Positions 1-7,781 of a DNA stretch of 64,000 nt are shown here, one piece after another. The number at the start of each line of letters is the position of its first letter. The stretch's first letter is position 1. Position numbers and translations under genes: made by a program. The notes beneath the pieces were generated by a model. The model had not been told where the DNA came from. It ran no database searches and saw only the letters and a program-made list of their open reading frames with translations. The stretch spans positions 62,001-126,000 of the forward strand of contig NZ_VSST01000034.1 of the NCBI RefSeq assembly GCF_019402665.1, read 5' to 3'. This stretch comes from Bradyrhizobium canariense. GTDB taxonomy: Bacteria > Pseudomonadota > Alphaproteobacteria > Rhizobiales > Xanthobacteraceae.

Positions 1-159
1 CTCGCTCAGCGCCTTGATCTGGTGGCGCCAGGAAAATGCGAGTTCGGGCCAGCCATGGCACAGCACGATCGGCGGCTTGTCTGTGACCGGGCCCGCCTCG
101 TAATAGCCCATGCGGATTCCGTTCGTCTGCACGAACTTGAGCGGTGGCATTTCAATCAT
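1..159 (-). CDS. Alpha/beta hydrolase, epoxide hydrolase-like (N-terminal 53 codons, cut by window edge)
   Basis: Partial gene running off the left edge; only the first 53 codons are visible. The frame reads MIEMPPLKF followed by GIRMGYYEAG, then an HGWPE motif. HGxP is the oxyanion-hole motif that marks epoxide hydrolases and related alpha/beta hydrolases; the nucleophile and the catalytic Asp/His lie outside the window. An in-frame second ATG at 150 is an alternative start; the ATG at 159 has a GGA about 8 bases upstream. It begins 10 bases after the stop of the wax ester synthase gene and is probably the last gene of the same minus-strand lipid-related operon. The substrate cannot be inferred from this fragment. 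Confidence 0.75.
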   Translation of the reverse strand, partial: MIEMPPLKFVQTNGIRMGYYEAGPVTDKPPIVLCHGWPELAFSWRHQIKALSE

Positions 160-169
160 CGGAACATTC

Positions 170-1720
170 CTACTCGGCGGCGCCCTTGATGTCCGCCGCG
201 GGCAAGGCATAGGCAGCCTCCAGCGCGGCAAACTCCTCCGGCAGCATGTCGCACATCACCTGCACGTGCGGAATGATGTTGGCGCCGACGATGAAGCCGA
301 AATCGAGCTGGTCGCGATAGCTCTGCACGGTGATGTTGAGCGCCTGCCCGTGCGTCGAGATCGACACCGGGAAGATGTGCAACAGCTCCGCGCCCGCGGC
401 GTAGAGCGTCTGCCTCGGCCCCGGCACGTTGGACACCGTGATGTTCGCAGCCGGCGGCAGCACATTCGACAAATCGGAGCGGCTGTAGAGCAGCGCCATG
501 ATCTGAACGATGATCGGCGCGCCCAGCATCGAGATATTGGAGACCTGCGGCATCAGTGCCCGCAGCGGATGCGACATCTCCTTGGACTTGGTCGATTGCG
601 CGATGATGGTTTCCAGCCGCGCCTTGGGATCGTCGATGTTGGTCGCGATCGAGCAGATCATGCCGAACACCTGGTTGTTGGCTTCGGTGTTGCCTTCCTC
701 GCGCAGCGAGATCGGCACGGCAGCGGTCAAGGACTTTGCCGGCAGCGTTCCGTGTCGCTGCAGGTAGCGCCGGACCACGCCGGAGGCGAGCGCCAGCACG
801 ACATCGTTGAGCTTGCCGCCGGCCTGCTTGGCCAGCGCCTTGGATCGCGACAGCGAGATCGAGACGCCGGCGAAGCTACGCTCGGACGAGATCGATTTGT
901 TGAGCATGGTCGGTGGCGACACCATGCTGGCGAGGCTCTCGCGCGATTTTGGATCGGATATCTTGCCGAGCACGTCCGAGACGCTCTTGACCATGGTCGG
1001 GATGTTGCCGGCGAAGCGTACCGCACTCTCGATCTGGTACATCGCATTGTCGAACAGGATCGAACCGATGTCACTCTTGCCGGTGCGCGGCAGTTGCAGG
1101 TTCTTCGCGGCCGCAGATGCATCGAGCGGCTGGGTGAAGAGCTGCTGGTAGGAATCGACCAGGTTCGCCGCGATGTCGCGCGGCTCTTGCCCGGGCTTCG
1201 CTCCCGCGGTCGGCGGATCGACCTTCCGCGGGATCGGCGAGATATCGTAGATCATGTTGGTCAGCGCCGCACCGGCGCCGCCGTCGATGGCAGCATGATG
1301 CATCTTCGAATAAAGTCCGACCTCGTTGTCCTTCATGCCCTCGAACACGTAGAACTCCCAGAGCGGGCGGGCGCGGTTCAAGAGCTTGGCGTGCATCCAG
1401 CCCACGATGCGCTCAAGCGTGGCGCGGTCGCGCGGCTGCGGCAGGCTGGCGCGAAAGATGTGACGATCGATGTCGAACTGTTCGTCCTCGACCCAGGAGG
1501 GATGATCGATGTCGAGCGGCGCCTTCTCCAGGCGCGCCTTGAGGATCGGCGCGACGTGCAGGCGCGAGACGATCATCGCCTTGAAATCTTCGAAGAAGTC
1601 GCCCTTGTAGTCGTCCGGCAGGCGAAAGATCGCCATGCTCCCGACATGCATCGGCATTTCCGGCGTTTCCAGATAGAGAAACGACGCGTCCAGCGACGAC
1701 AGTTTCTTACCGTCAGCCAT
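170..1720 (-). CDS. Wax ester synthase / diacylglycerol acyltransferase (WS/DGAT family)
   Basis: 516-residue protein of the bacterial WS/DGAT family, which transfers acyl groups from acyl-CoA to fatty alcohols or diacylglycerol to make wax esters or triacylglycerol. The family's active-site HHxxxDG motif is intact as HHAAIDG at residues 141-147. The N-terminus (LSSLDASFLYLETP, MPMHVGSM) is also typical. The length is close to the usual 450-520 residues. The start at 1720 is chosen because GGGAGG lies about 6 bases upstream; an open frame continues to 1858 but without a better start. It is followed 10 bases later by an epoxide hydrolase-like gene and preceded by another hydrolase and a DUF6489 gene, which points to a storage-lipid function. 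The acyl acceptor preference is not readable from sequence. Confidence 0.92.
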   Translation of the reverse strand: MADGKKLSSLDASFLYLETPEMPMHVGSMAIFRLPDDYKGDFFEDFKAMIVSRLHVAPILKARLEKAPLDIDHPSWVEDEQFDIDRHIFRASLPQPRDRATLERIVGWMHAKLLNRARPLWEFYVFEGMKDNEVGLYSKMHHAAIDGGAGAALTNMIYDISPIPRKVDPPTAGAKPGQEPRDIAANLVDSYQQLFTQPLDASAAAKNLQLPRTGKSDIGSILFDNAMYQIESAVRFAGNIPTMVKSVSDVLGKISDPKSRESLASMVSPPTMLNKSISSERSFAGVSISLSRSKALAKQAGGKLNDVVLALASGVVRRYLQRHGTLPAKSLTAAVPISLREEGNTEANNQVFGMICSIATNIDDPKARLETIIAQSTKSKEMSHPLRALMPQVSNISMLGAPIIVQIMALLYSRSDLSNVLPPAANITVSNVPGPRQTLYAAGAELLHIFPVSISTHGQALNITVQSYRDQLDFGFIVGANIIPHVQVMCDMLPEEFAALEAAYALPAADIKGAAE

Positions 1721-1766
1721 GGTTCCCTCCCGAGTATTTGACGGGCGCCTTAGGCGGCGCTTCTCG

Positions 1767-2567
1767 TCAGGCCGATACTGCCTGTTCCGGCGGGGCATAT
1801 GCAATGGCAAACGGCCCTGCCCTGTCAAATGGCCAGAACTCTCCCTCCGGTTGCGCAAGGCGGTCTGCCACGGCCCACAGCGCCGCGGGGTTCACCCCAA
1901 GCCCGATATGGCTCGCCAGATGCACCTCGATGTTCTCGGCGCGGTCGGAGGGACGCAGCAGGCAGGTCCGCCAGTTCACGATGCCGTCGGCGCGCGAATA
2001 GATCGACGTCGCCGGCACCGGAAGATCGCCCGCGATCGCCTCCCGCAGCTCGGCGAAATCCTCGACACGCTCGCCGGACATCATCTCGTAGAGCCGCGTC
2101 GCATTGGTCGCTCGTATGTCATTGGCAAAAGGGCTGCCGAGCGTGATGACATTGCGGACCATGTCGGGCGCCTGCAGCGCGAGATCGCGCGCATGGACGC
2201 CGCCCAGACTCCATCCGACCAGGCTGACCTTGCGTCCGCTCGCAGCATGGATTTCGGCGAGACGGGCGCGCAACGAATCCCGCATCCGTCCGAACCCGCC
2301 GAAATTACGGCCCATCTGCCAGGCACGTGCCTCATAGCCGAGTTCGCTGAGATAGCGCCGCATCGGCGCCATCGAGAGGTCGCTGGCGAGGAAGCCCGGC
2401 AGCGCCAGCACCGGATGGCCATCGCCTTTGGGCGCCCGCATCAGGACCGGCGACAGCAGCAGGCTGGCGTTGAGTTCGAGCAACCCACGGGCTTCGGCGA
2501 GCAGCAAAGCAAGGCTGGGCGGACGAAGCCGGCCCGGGGTCTGCGGCCCGTCTGGACCGGGCGGCAT
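1767..2567 (-). CDS. Alpha/beta hydrolase (lipase/acyltransferase-like)
   Basis: 266-residue alpha/beta hydrolase. The nucleophile elbow is GWSLGG, placing the catalytic Ser at residue 120. A likely acid sits in SRADG and the likely His in LASHIG near the C-terminus, so a full Ser-Asp-His triad is present. An oxyanion-type loop, LPGFLAS, precedes the elbow. There is no signal peptide. The ATG overlaps the stop of the upstream DUF6489 gene (TAATG), so translation is probably coupled, and the WS/DGAT gene follows 46 bases downstream. Context suggests a role in lipid or storage-polymer turnover. Closest named relatives would be lipase-like or PGAP1-like proteins; the exact substrate is unknown. 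Confidence 0.82.
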   Translation of the reverse strand: MPPGPDGPQTPGRLRPPSLALLLAEARGLLELNASLLLSPVLMRAPKGDGHPVLALPGFLASDLSMAPMRRYLSELGYEARAWQMGRNFGGFGRMRDSLRARLAEIHAASGRKVSLVGWSLGGVHARDLALQAPDMVRNVITLGSPFANDIRATNATRLYEMMSGERVEDFAELREAIAGDLPVPATSIYSRADGIVNWRTCLLRPSDRAENIEVHLASHIGLGVNPAALWAVADRLAQPEGEFWPFDRAGPFAIAYAPPEQAVSA

Positions 2568-2824
2568 TATTTCTTCTTGTCGCCGCTGCGCGTGCCGCCG
2601 AGGCCGGCCATGGTGACGAACATGTCCTGAAACCGCTCGGCGAGCTTTGGATCGAAGGTGAACCAGCTCTGGATCAGCGACTCCGGCGAGACCTTGTCGA
2701 TGTTGCTCAGAACCTGCTGCTGCAGCTTGTCCATCACCGCCGTCTGCATCGGTGCCAGATCCGGCAATCCGATGAACTGTCGGGCCTCGAGGGGGGTGCA
2801 GTCGATTTCGATGTTAACTTTCAT
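2567..2824 (-). CDS. DUF6489 family small protein
   Basis: 85-residue soluble protein beginning MKVNIEIDCTPLEAR and ending in a lysine tail (GDKKK). I recognise it as the DUF6489 family, small alphaproteobacterial proteins without a known function. No signal peptide, membrane segment or cysteine motif is visible; residues 30-70 look helical. A GGAGGGG run sits just upstream of the ATG. Its stop overlaps the start of the alpha/beta hydrolase by one base, making it the first gene of the minus-strand hydrolase and WS/DGAT operon. A link to lipid granules is only an inference from the neighbours. Confidence 0.7.
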   Translation of the reverse strand: MKVNIEIDCTPLEARQFIGLPDLAPMQTAVMDKLQQQVLSNIDKVSPESLIQSWFTFDPKLAERFQDMFVTMAGLGGTRSGDKKK

Positions 2825-3128
2825 GTCCCCTCCAGATGAGATTCGAGCGGCCGTCCGTAGTATCGCCGCGAGAAGGTGTGCAACGCAAGCGACCTGAGGG
2901 CGGTGGCAGCCACCGGCTTCCCCGATCGGCGGATATGGTCAATCAAAATCAGCCGCGTCAGCGCCCATCCACCCGTCAATGCCGGTCAGCATTGCTGCAC
3001 AGCGGTGCAACTTGGCGCGTTCCTTGCTGGAATGGCGCTTGCACGGGTCGAGAACTCTGGGCAACATGGTTCGATCAGCCCCGCCGAACAATCAAAAATG
3101 ACGGTGCGGGCGAGTGGAGAGGTCAAGA
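2825..3128. other. Divergent intergenic region
   Basis: 304-base region between the divergent DUF6489 gene (minus) and the first ABC binding-protein gene (plus). It holds the sigma-54-like motif listed separately at 3013-3028 and the Shine-Dalgarno of the plus-strand gene (GGAGAGG, 6 bases before 3129). I see no convincing small gene, tRNA or repeat element. Confidence 0.6.
3013..3028 (+). promoter_or_regulatory. Candidate sigma-54 (RpoN) -24/-12 promoter
   Basis: TGGCGCG, four bases, then TTGCT. This differs from the RpoN consensus TGGCACG-N4-TTGCW at one position (A to G) and keeps the invariant GG and GC at correct spacing. It lies about 100 bases upstream of the first gene of a peptide-type ABC importer cluster, where nitrogen control would make sense. 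No activator site was identified. Confidence 0.45.
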
Positions 3129-4730
3129 ATGTCAGTCGGACGAAGTCTGTTTGCGGCGACGCTCGCCAGTATGCTTGCGTGGGCGGTCTCGCCGGCGTCG
3201 AGCCAGACGCTGCGCTACGCCAACCAGGGTGAGCTCAAGTCGCTCGACCCGTACACGCTGAACGAGTCGACCACCAGTGCGCATCTCGGTCATGTCTATG
3301 AGGGCCTGGTTGCCCGCGGCAAGGACCTGAAGATCGTCCCGGCACTCGCCGAAAGCTGGGAGACGCCGGAGCCGACACGCTGGCGCTTTCACCTCCGCAA
3401 GGACGTCAAATTCCACAACGGCGACCCGTTCACCGCGGACGACGTGGTGTTCTCGGCCGAGCGCGTGCGGGCGAAAGGTTCGAATTTCCAGAGCCGCGTT
3501 CCCGCCGATGCCAAGGTGGTCAAGATCGACGATTACACCGTCGATTTCGTCCTGACCTCGCCCAATCCCATCCTGACGGCGCTGTGGGCGACCTGGTACA
3601 TCATGGACAAGAAATGGGCAGAGGCGAACGATGCGACGGCACCGACGCCTGCCGCCGCGACGACCCCGAGCTACGCCTCGCTCCATGAGAACGGCACCGG
3701 CGCCTTCACGATCGAAAGCCATCAGCCGGGCGTGAAGACCGTCTTCAAGGCCAATCCGAACTGGTGGCGCAAGCCGGAACATAATCTGAAGGAGATCGTC
3801 TTCACGCCGATCGCCAACCCGGCCACGCGTGTCGCAGCGCTGTTGTCCGGCGAGGTCGACGTGATCGAGCCGGTTCCGGTCCAGGATATCGAGCGCGTGA
3901 AAGCGAGTCCGAACGCCACCGTGCTGACGGGGCCCGAGCTCCGCACCATCTTCGTTGGCATGGATCAGGCGCGCGACGAGCTGTTGTACTCCAACGTCAA
4001 GGGCAAGAACCCGTTCAAGGACGTTCGCGTCCGCGAAGCTGTCTACCGGGCAATCGATATCGATTTGATCAAGAATCGCGTCATGCGCGGGCTCTCCACA
4101 CCGTCCGCGCTGATGGTTGCGCCGGAGATCTTTTCGCTGTCGAAGGACTTCACCCGGCCGAAGCTCGATCCTGACGCCGCCAAGAAGCTCCTGGCGGATG
4201 CCGGCTATCCTGATGGTTTCGAGGTGACGATGGACTGCCCGAACGATCGCTACGTCAATGACGCCGCGATATGTCAGGCGGTCGTCGGCATGCTCGCCCG
4301 CATCAACATCAAGGTAGACCTGCTGGCGCAGCCGAAGGCCCAGTATTTCGCCAAGGTGCTGAAGCCCGGCGGCTACAAGACTTCGCTGTTCATGCTGGGC
4401 TGGACCCCGGATACGCTCGACTCCCATAACGTACTGCACGACATCATGGGCTGCCGGGACGATCCCAAGGATCCGAACCGCGGCGAAGCCAATCTCGCCG
4501 GCTATTGCAACAAGCAGTTCGACGAGCTCGCCGACAAGGTTCTCGTGGAACCCGATACGGGCAAGCGCGATCTCCTGATCAAGCAGGCCTTCGAGGTCTC
4601 GATGAAGGACTGGGCCTACGTCCCGCTGCACCAGCAGGCGCTCGCCTGGGGCGTCTCGAAGAAGGTGAAGTTGACCCAGCGTGCGGACAACATGGTCATG
4701 CTCTACTGGGCGACCAAGCAGGACGAGTAG
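3129..4730 (+). CDS. ABC transporter substrate-binding protein, Opp/Dpp type (SBP family 5)
   Basis: 533-residue periplasmic binding protein for a peptide-type importer. Residues 1-30 form a signal peptide (SLFAATLASMLAWAV, cleavage near PASSQ). The family-5 pattern follows: LDPYTLNES, YEGLVARG, PALAESWE and the signature WRFHLRKDVKFHNGDPFTAD near residues 80-100. Length is normal for DppA/OppA. The start at 3129 is preceded by GGAGAGG at 6 bases; an in-frame upstream codon at 3114 would lengthen the signal peptide without a ribosome site. It is the first gene of an SBP-permease-permease-ATPase-ATPase set. The ligand could be di- or oligopeptides, gamma-glutamyl compounds or opine-like molecules; the gamma-glutamyltransferase downstream favours gamma-glutamyl substrates. 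Confidence 0.93.
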   Translation: MSVGRSLFAATLASMLAWAVSPASSQTLRYANQGELKSLDPYTLNESTTSAHLGHVYEGLVARGKDLKIVPALAESWETPEPTRWRFHLRKDVKFHNGDPFTADDVVFSAERVRAKGSNFQSRVPADAKVVKIDDYTVDFVLTSPNPILTALWATWYIMDKKWAEANDATAPTPAAATTPSYASLHENGTGAFTIESHQPGVKTVFKANPNWWRKPEHNLKEIVFTPIANPATRVAALLSGEVDVIEPVPVQDIERVKASPNATVLTGPELRTIFVGMDQARDELLYSNVKGKNPFKDVRVREAVYRAIDIDLIKNRVMRGLSTPSALMVAPEIFSLSKDFTRPKLDPDAAKKLLADAGYPDGFEVTMDCPNDRYVNDAAICQAVVGMLARINIKVDLLAQPKAQYFAKVLKPGGYKTSLFMLGWTPDTLDSHNVLHDIMGCRDDPKDPNRGEANLAGYCNKQFDELADKVLVEPDTGKRDLLIKQAFEVSMKDWAYVPLHQQALAWGVSKKVKLTQRADNMVMLYWATKQDE

Positions 4731-4746
4731 GTGTCGACAAGTTGTG

Positions 4747-4776
4747 AAGTCCCGGAAGCCCTGGCTTCCGGGACTT
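4747..4776 (+). terminator. Perfect 14-bp hairpin between SBP and permease genes
   Basis: Inverted repeat with arms at 4747-4760 and 4763-4776 and a 2-base nominal loop, starting 17 bases after the SBP stop. There is no clean T-run behind it, so it more likely protects the SBP mRNA 3' end or only partly terminates. Such hairpins commonly raise binding-protein expression over that of the permeases. Confidence 0.65.
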
Positions 4777-4831
4777 GCTATTTCGGGCTAACGCAATGAT
4801 GCGTGCCACTGAAGAAATGTGAAAGGAACAG

Positions 4832-5812
4832 ATGCTCGCTTTCACACTGCGCCGGGCCATTCAGGCCATTGGTGTCATGATCGCCGTCGGGATCATCTCC
4901 TTCTCGATGTTTCGTTTCGCCGGCGATCCCGTGAACCAGATGGTCGGGATGGACACGTCGAGCGCCGAACGTGCCGCGATCCGCAAATCGCTCGGCCTCG
5001 ACGATCCCGTGATCGTGCAGTTCGGCCGCTATATCGGCAACGCTGCGCAGTTCAAGTTCGGCGTCTCCTACCAATTCCGCCTGCCTGTCAGCAATCTTCT
5101 GATGGAGCGGATGCCCGCGACCCTGGAGCTCGCGATCTGCGCCACCATCTTCGCGATGCTCTGTGGCATCCTGATGGGCGTCTATTCGGCGCTTCGCCGC
5201 GACAGCTGGCTCACACACGCGTTCCAGGCGATCTCGCTGATCGGCATCTCGCTGCCGACCTTCCTGATCGGCATTCTCATGATCTACCTGTTCTCGGTGA
5301 CGCTCGGCTGGCTGCCCTCGTTCGGGCGCGGCGACGTCGTGCATATCGGCTGGTGGACGACGGGTCTGCTGACGCTGTCCGGACTGAAGGCGCTGATCAT
5401 GCCCTCGATCACGCTGGGCTTGTTCCAGATGACGCTGATCATGCGCCTGGTCCGCACCGAGATGCTCGAAGTCATGCGCACCGACTACATCCGCTTCGCC
5501 CGTGCCCGCGGCCTCACCACCCGCGCCATCCATTACGGACATGCGCTGCGCAACACGCTGATCCCCGTCATCACGGTGGCCGGCCTGCAATTTGGCTCGG
5601 TAATTGCATTTGCGATCATCACCGAGACCGTGTTCCAGTGGCCCGGCATGGGGTTGCTGTTCGTGCAGGCCGTGCAGAATGTCGATATCCCGATCATGGC
5701 CGCCTATCTGATGATGGTGTCCCTGATCTTCGTCACCATCAATCTCGTGGTTGATATCCTCTACACCATCGTCGATCCGCGGCTGCGCTCGACGATCAGC
5801 CGGGCACATTGA
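4832..5812 (+). CDS. ABC transporter permease, DppB/OppB type
   Basis: 326-residue inner-membrane permease. The N-terminus LRRAIQAIGVMIAVGIISFSMF is the first transmembrane helix, followed by a periplasmic stretch and about five further helices. The binding-protein-dependent transport loop is present as DYIRFARARGL about 100 residues before the C-terminus, the EAA-type site that contacts the ATPases. AAGGAA lies 6 bases before the ATG. The gene ends immediately where the second permease begins (TGA then ATG, no gap), so the two subunits are made together. It belongs to the first of two Opp/Dpp systems in this cluster. Confidence 0.93.
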   Translation: MLAFTLRRAIQAIGVMIAVGIISFSMFRFAGDPVNQMVGMDTSSAERAAIRKSLGLDDPVIVQFGRYIGNAAQFKFGVSYQFRLPVSNLLMERMPATLELAICATIFAMLCGILMGVYSALRRDSWLTHAFQAISLIGISLPTFLIGILMIYLFSVTLGWLPSFGRGDVVHIGWWTTGLLTLSGLKALIMPSITLGLFQMTLIMRLVRTEMLEVMRTDYIRFARARGLTTRAIHYGHALRNTLIPVITVAGLQFGSVIAFAIITETVFQWPGMGLLFVQAVQNVDIPIMAAYLMMVSLIFVTINLVVDILYTIVDPRLRSTISRAH

Positions 5813-6781
5813 ATGAGCGAAGCCGTCGTCCCGCACAAGGTCGAAGAACGCGGCCCGCGCGCCGACGCGCCGGGTTGGTTCAAACGCGCGCTCGACAGCG
5901 ATCTGTTCTATTCATTTCGCCGCTCCAAGATCACCATGGTTGCAGCGGCGGTGACGCTGCTGTTCTTCCTGGTCGCGATCCTCGCCTCGGTGCTGTCGGT
6001 CCAGAATCCCTTCGACCCGGCGCAGCTCCAGCTGATGAACTCGCGCATTTCGCCATTATGGACCTCCGACGGCCAGAGCCCGTTCCTGCTCGGCACCGAC
6101 GAACAAGGCCGGGATGTATTGTCCGCGATCCTTTACGGCATGCGCATCTCGCTTCTCGTCGGCGTGCTCGGCGTCGTCTTCTCCGGCGCGATCGGCATCC
6201 TGCTCGGGCTGACGGCCGGCTATTTCGGCGGTGCCGTCGACGGGCTGATCATGCGCATCGCCGACGTGCAGCTTTCATTTCCGGCGATCCTGATCGCGCT
6301 GCTGATCAACGGCATCGCCAAATCGGTCTTCGGCAACAAGCTCGACGAGATGAGCATGCTGGCTGTCCTGGTCTTCGCGATCGGGTTGAGCTTTTGGGTG
6401 CAATATGCCCGCACCGTGCGCGGCTCCGTCATGGTCGAGAAGAACAAGGACTATGTCGCCGCCGCCCAGCTCATTGGCCTGCCCGCCCCGGTGATCATGT
6501 TGCGCCACGTGCTGCCGAACACGATGGGGCCGATTCTCGTCATCGCCACCATCAATCTCGCGCTCGCTATCATCACCGAGGCGACGCTGTCGTTCCTCGG
6601 CTCGGGGATGCCCGAGACCATGCCATCGCTGGGCACGCTGATCCGCATCGGCAACAACTATCTGTTCGCGGGCGAATGGTGGATCGTCGCCTTCCCTGGA
6701 ATCGCACTCGCGGCGCTGATCCTGTCGATCAATCTGCTCGGCGACTGGCTGCGTGACGCGCTTAACCCGAAACTCCGATGA
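5813..6781 (+). CDS. ABC transporter permease, DppC/OppC type
   Basis: 322-residue second permease of the same importer. It has the DppC-type N-terminus: a cytoplasmic lead, a helix (TMVAAAVTLLFFLVAILASV), then the conserved HxLGTDxxGRD segment seen as LLGTDEQGRDVLS near residue 95. The EAA loop reads KDYVAAAQLIGLP. The ATG follows the upstream stop without a gap. Residues 230-320 include the LSFLGSGMPE and NLLGDWLRDALNPKLR segments typical of the family's C-terminal end. Normal length, nothing unusual. Confidence 0.93.
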   Translation: MSEAVVPHKVEERGPRADAPGWFKRALDSDLFYSFRRSKITMVAAAVTLLFFLVAILASVLSVQNPFDPAQLQLMNSRISPLWTSDGQSPFLLGTDEQGRDVLSAILYGMRISLLVGVLGVVFSGAIGILLGLTAGYFGGAVDGLIMRIADVQLSFPAILIALLINGIAKSVFGNKLDEMSMLAVLVFAIGLSFWVQYARTVRGSVMVEKNKDYVAAAQLIGLPAPVIMLRHVLPNTMGPILVIATINLALAIITEATLSFLGSGMPETMPSLGTLIRIGNNYLFAGEWWIVAFPGIALAALILSINLLGDWLRDALNPKLR

Positions 6782-6794
6782 GTATGCAGCGTTC

Positions 6795-7781
6795 ATGACC
6801 GAGCCCGTTCTCTCCGTTCGTAATCTTCAGGTCGAGTTCGCCTCCCGCCGGGGCACGCTGCGCGCGATCGATAGTGTCTCCTTCGACATCGCCAAAGGCG
6901 AGGTGCTCGGTGTTGTCGGCGAGTCCGGCGCCGGCAAATCGGTCACCGGACTCGCGGTCATTGGCCTGATCGATTCCCCTGGCCGCATCTCGGGCGGCGA
7001 GATCCGCCTCTCCGGCCTGCGCATCGACAATCTGCCGCCGGAAGAGATGCGCCGCGTGCGCGGAAAACGTATCGGCATGATCTTCCAGGACCCCCTCACC
7101 TCGCTCAATCCGCTGTACAAGATCGGCGACCAGCTCATCGAGACGATCAGAACCCATCTGAACCTGTCCGAGACCGCCGCCCGCCGGCGAGCCATCGACC
7201 TGCTCGCCGAAGTCGGCATTCCGGCTCCGGAAAAGCGCATCGACGGCTATCCGCACGAATTCTCCGGCGGCATGCGCCAGCGCGTTGTGATTGCGCTCGC
7301 GATCTGCGCCGAACCGGAGCTGATCATCGCCGACGAGCCGACCACCGCGCTCGACGTCTCCGTACAGGCGCAGATCATCTCGCTGATCAAGCGTCTCGGC
7401 CGCGACCACGGCACCGCGGTGATGCTGGTGACCCACGACATGGGCGTGATCGCCGAGACCTCCGACCGGGTCGCGGTGATGTATGCCGGCCGAGTCGCCG
7501 AGATCGGTCCGGTGCAGGACGTGGTCAGGAACCCGCTGCACCCCTACGCCAAGGGCCTGATGGGCGCGATCCCGACCCTTGCCGGCGACGACAAGCGTCT
7601 GGTGCAGATCCCCGGCTCCATGCCGCGCCTGTCGGCGATCCCGCGCGGCTGTTCGTTCAATCCGCGCTGCGCATTCGCATTCGACCGATGTCGCGTGGAG
7701 AGGCCGGAGCCGCTGCCGCGCGGCGCGCAATCGGTCGCCTGCCACCTCTATGACAGCGTGCCGGCGGAGAGCGCGGCATGA
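6795..7781 (+). CDS. ABC transporter ATP-binding protein, DppD/OppD type
   Basis: 328-residue ATPase. Walker A is GESGAGKS, the Q-loop is in IFQDPLTSLNP, the signature is FSGGMRQR and Walker B is [12 protein letters not shown], followed by the switch His in THDMG. The C-terminal oligopeptide-transporter extension with cysteine-containing FNPRCAFAFDRC is intact; in this subfamily such cysteines can bind an Fe-S cluster. The start at 6795 (MTEPVLSVRNL) fits the family alignment better than an upstream in-frame codon at 6753, which lies inside the permease gene. The stop overlaps the next ATPase start by four bases (ATGA). Confidence 0.93.
   Translation: MTEPVLSVRNLQVEFASRRGTLRAIDSVSFDIAKGEVLGVVGESGAGKSVTGLAVIGLIDSPGRISGGEIRLSGLRIDNLPPEEMRRVRGKRIGMIFQDPLTSLNPLYKIGDQLIETIRTHLNLSETAARRRAIDLLAEVGIPAPEKRIDGYPHEFSGGMRQRVVIALAICAEPELIIADEPTTALDVSVQAQIISLIKRLGRDHGTAVMLVTHDMGVIAETSDRVAVMYAGRVAEIGPVQDVVRNPLHPYAKGLMGAIPTLAGDDKRLVQIPGSMPRLSAIPRGCSFNPRCAFAFDRCRVERPEPLPRGAQSVACHLYDSVPAESAA

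Noticed and set aside
110-1741. Long plus-strand open frame (543 codons) opposite the WS/DGAT gene
   Set aside because: Arg/His/Asp-rich low-information translation that mirrors the opposite strand in a high-GC genome; the minus-strand frame has the HHxxxDG motif and a ribosome site.
3031-3046. Second TGGCGC...TTGC match just after the sigma-54 candidate
   Set aside because: AATGGCGCTTGCACGG lacks the correct distance between the GG and GC elements for an RpoN promoter.
3132-4631. Long minus-strand open frame (499 codons) opposite the first binding-protein gene
   Set aside because: Antisense shadow with no recognisable domain; the plus strand encodes a signal peptide and family-5 SBP signature.
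4778-5836. 352-codon minus-strand frame opposite the DppB-type permease
   Set aside because: Composition dominated by Asp/His/Gln/Arg, typical of the reverse frame of a hydrophobic protein.
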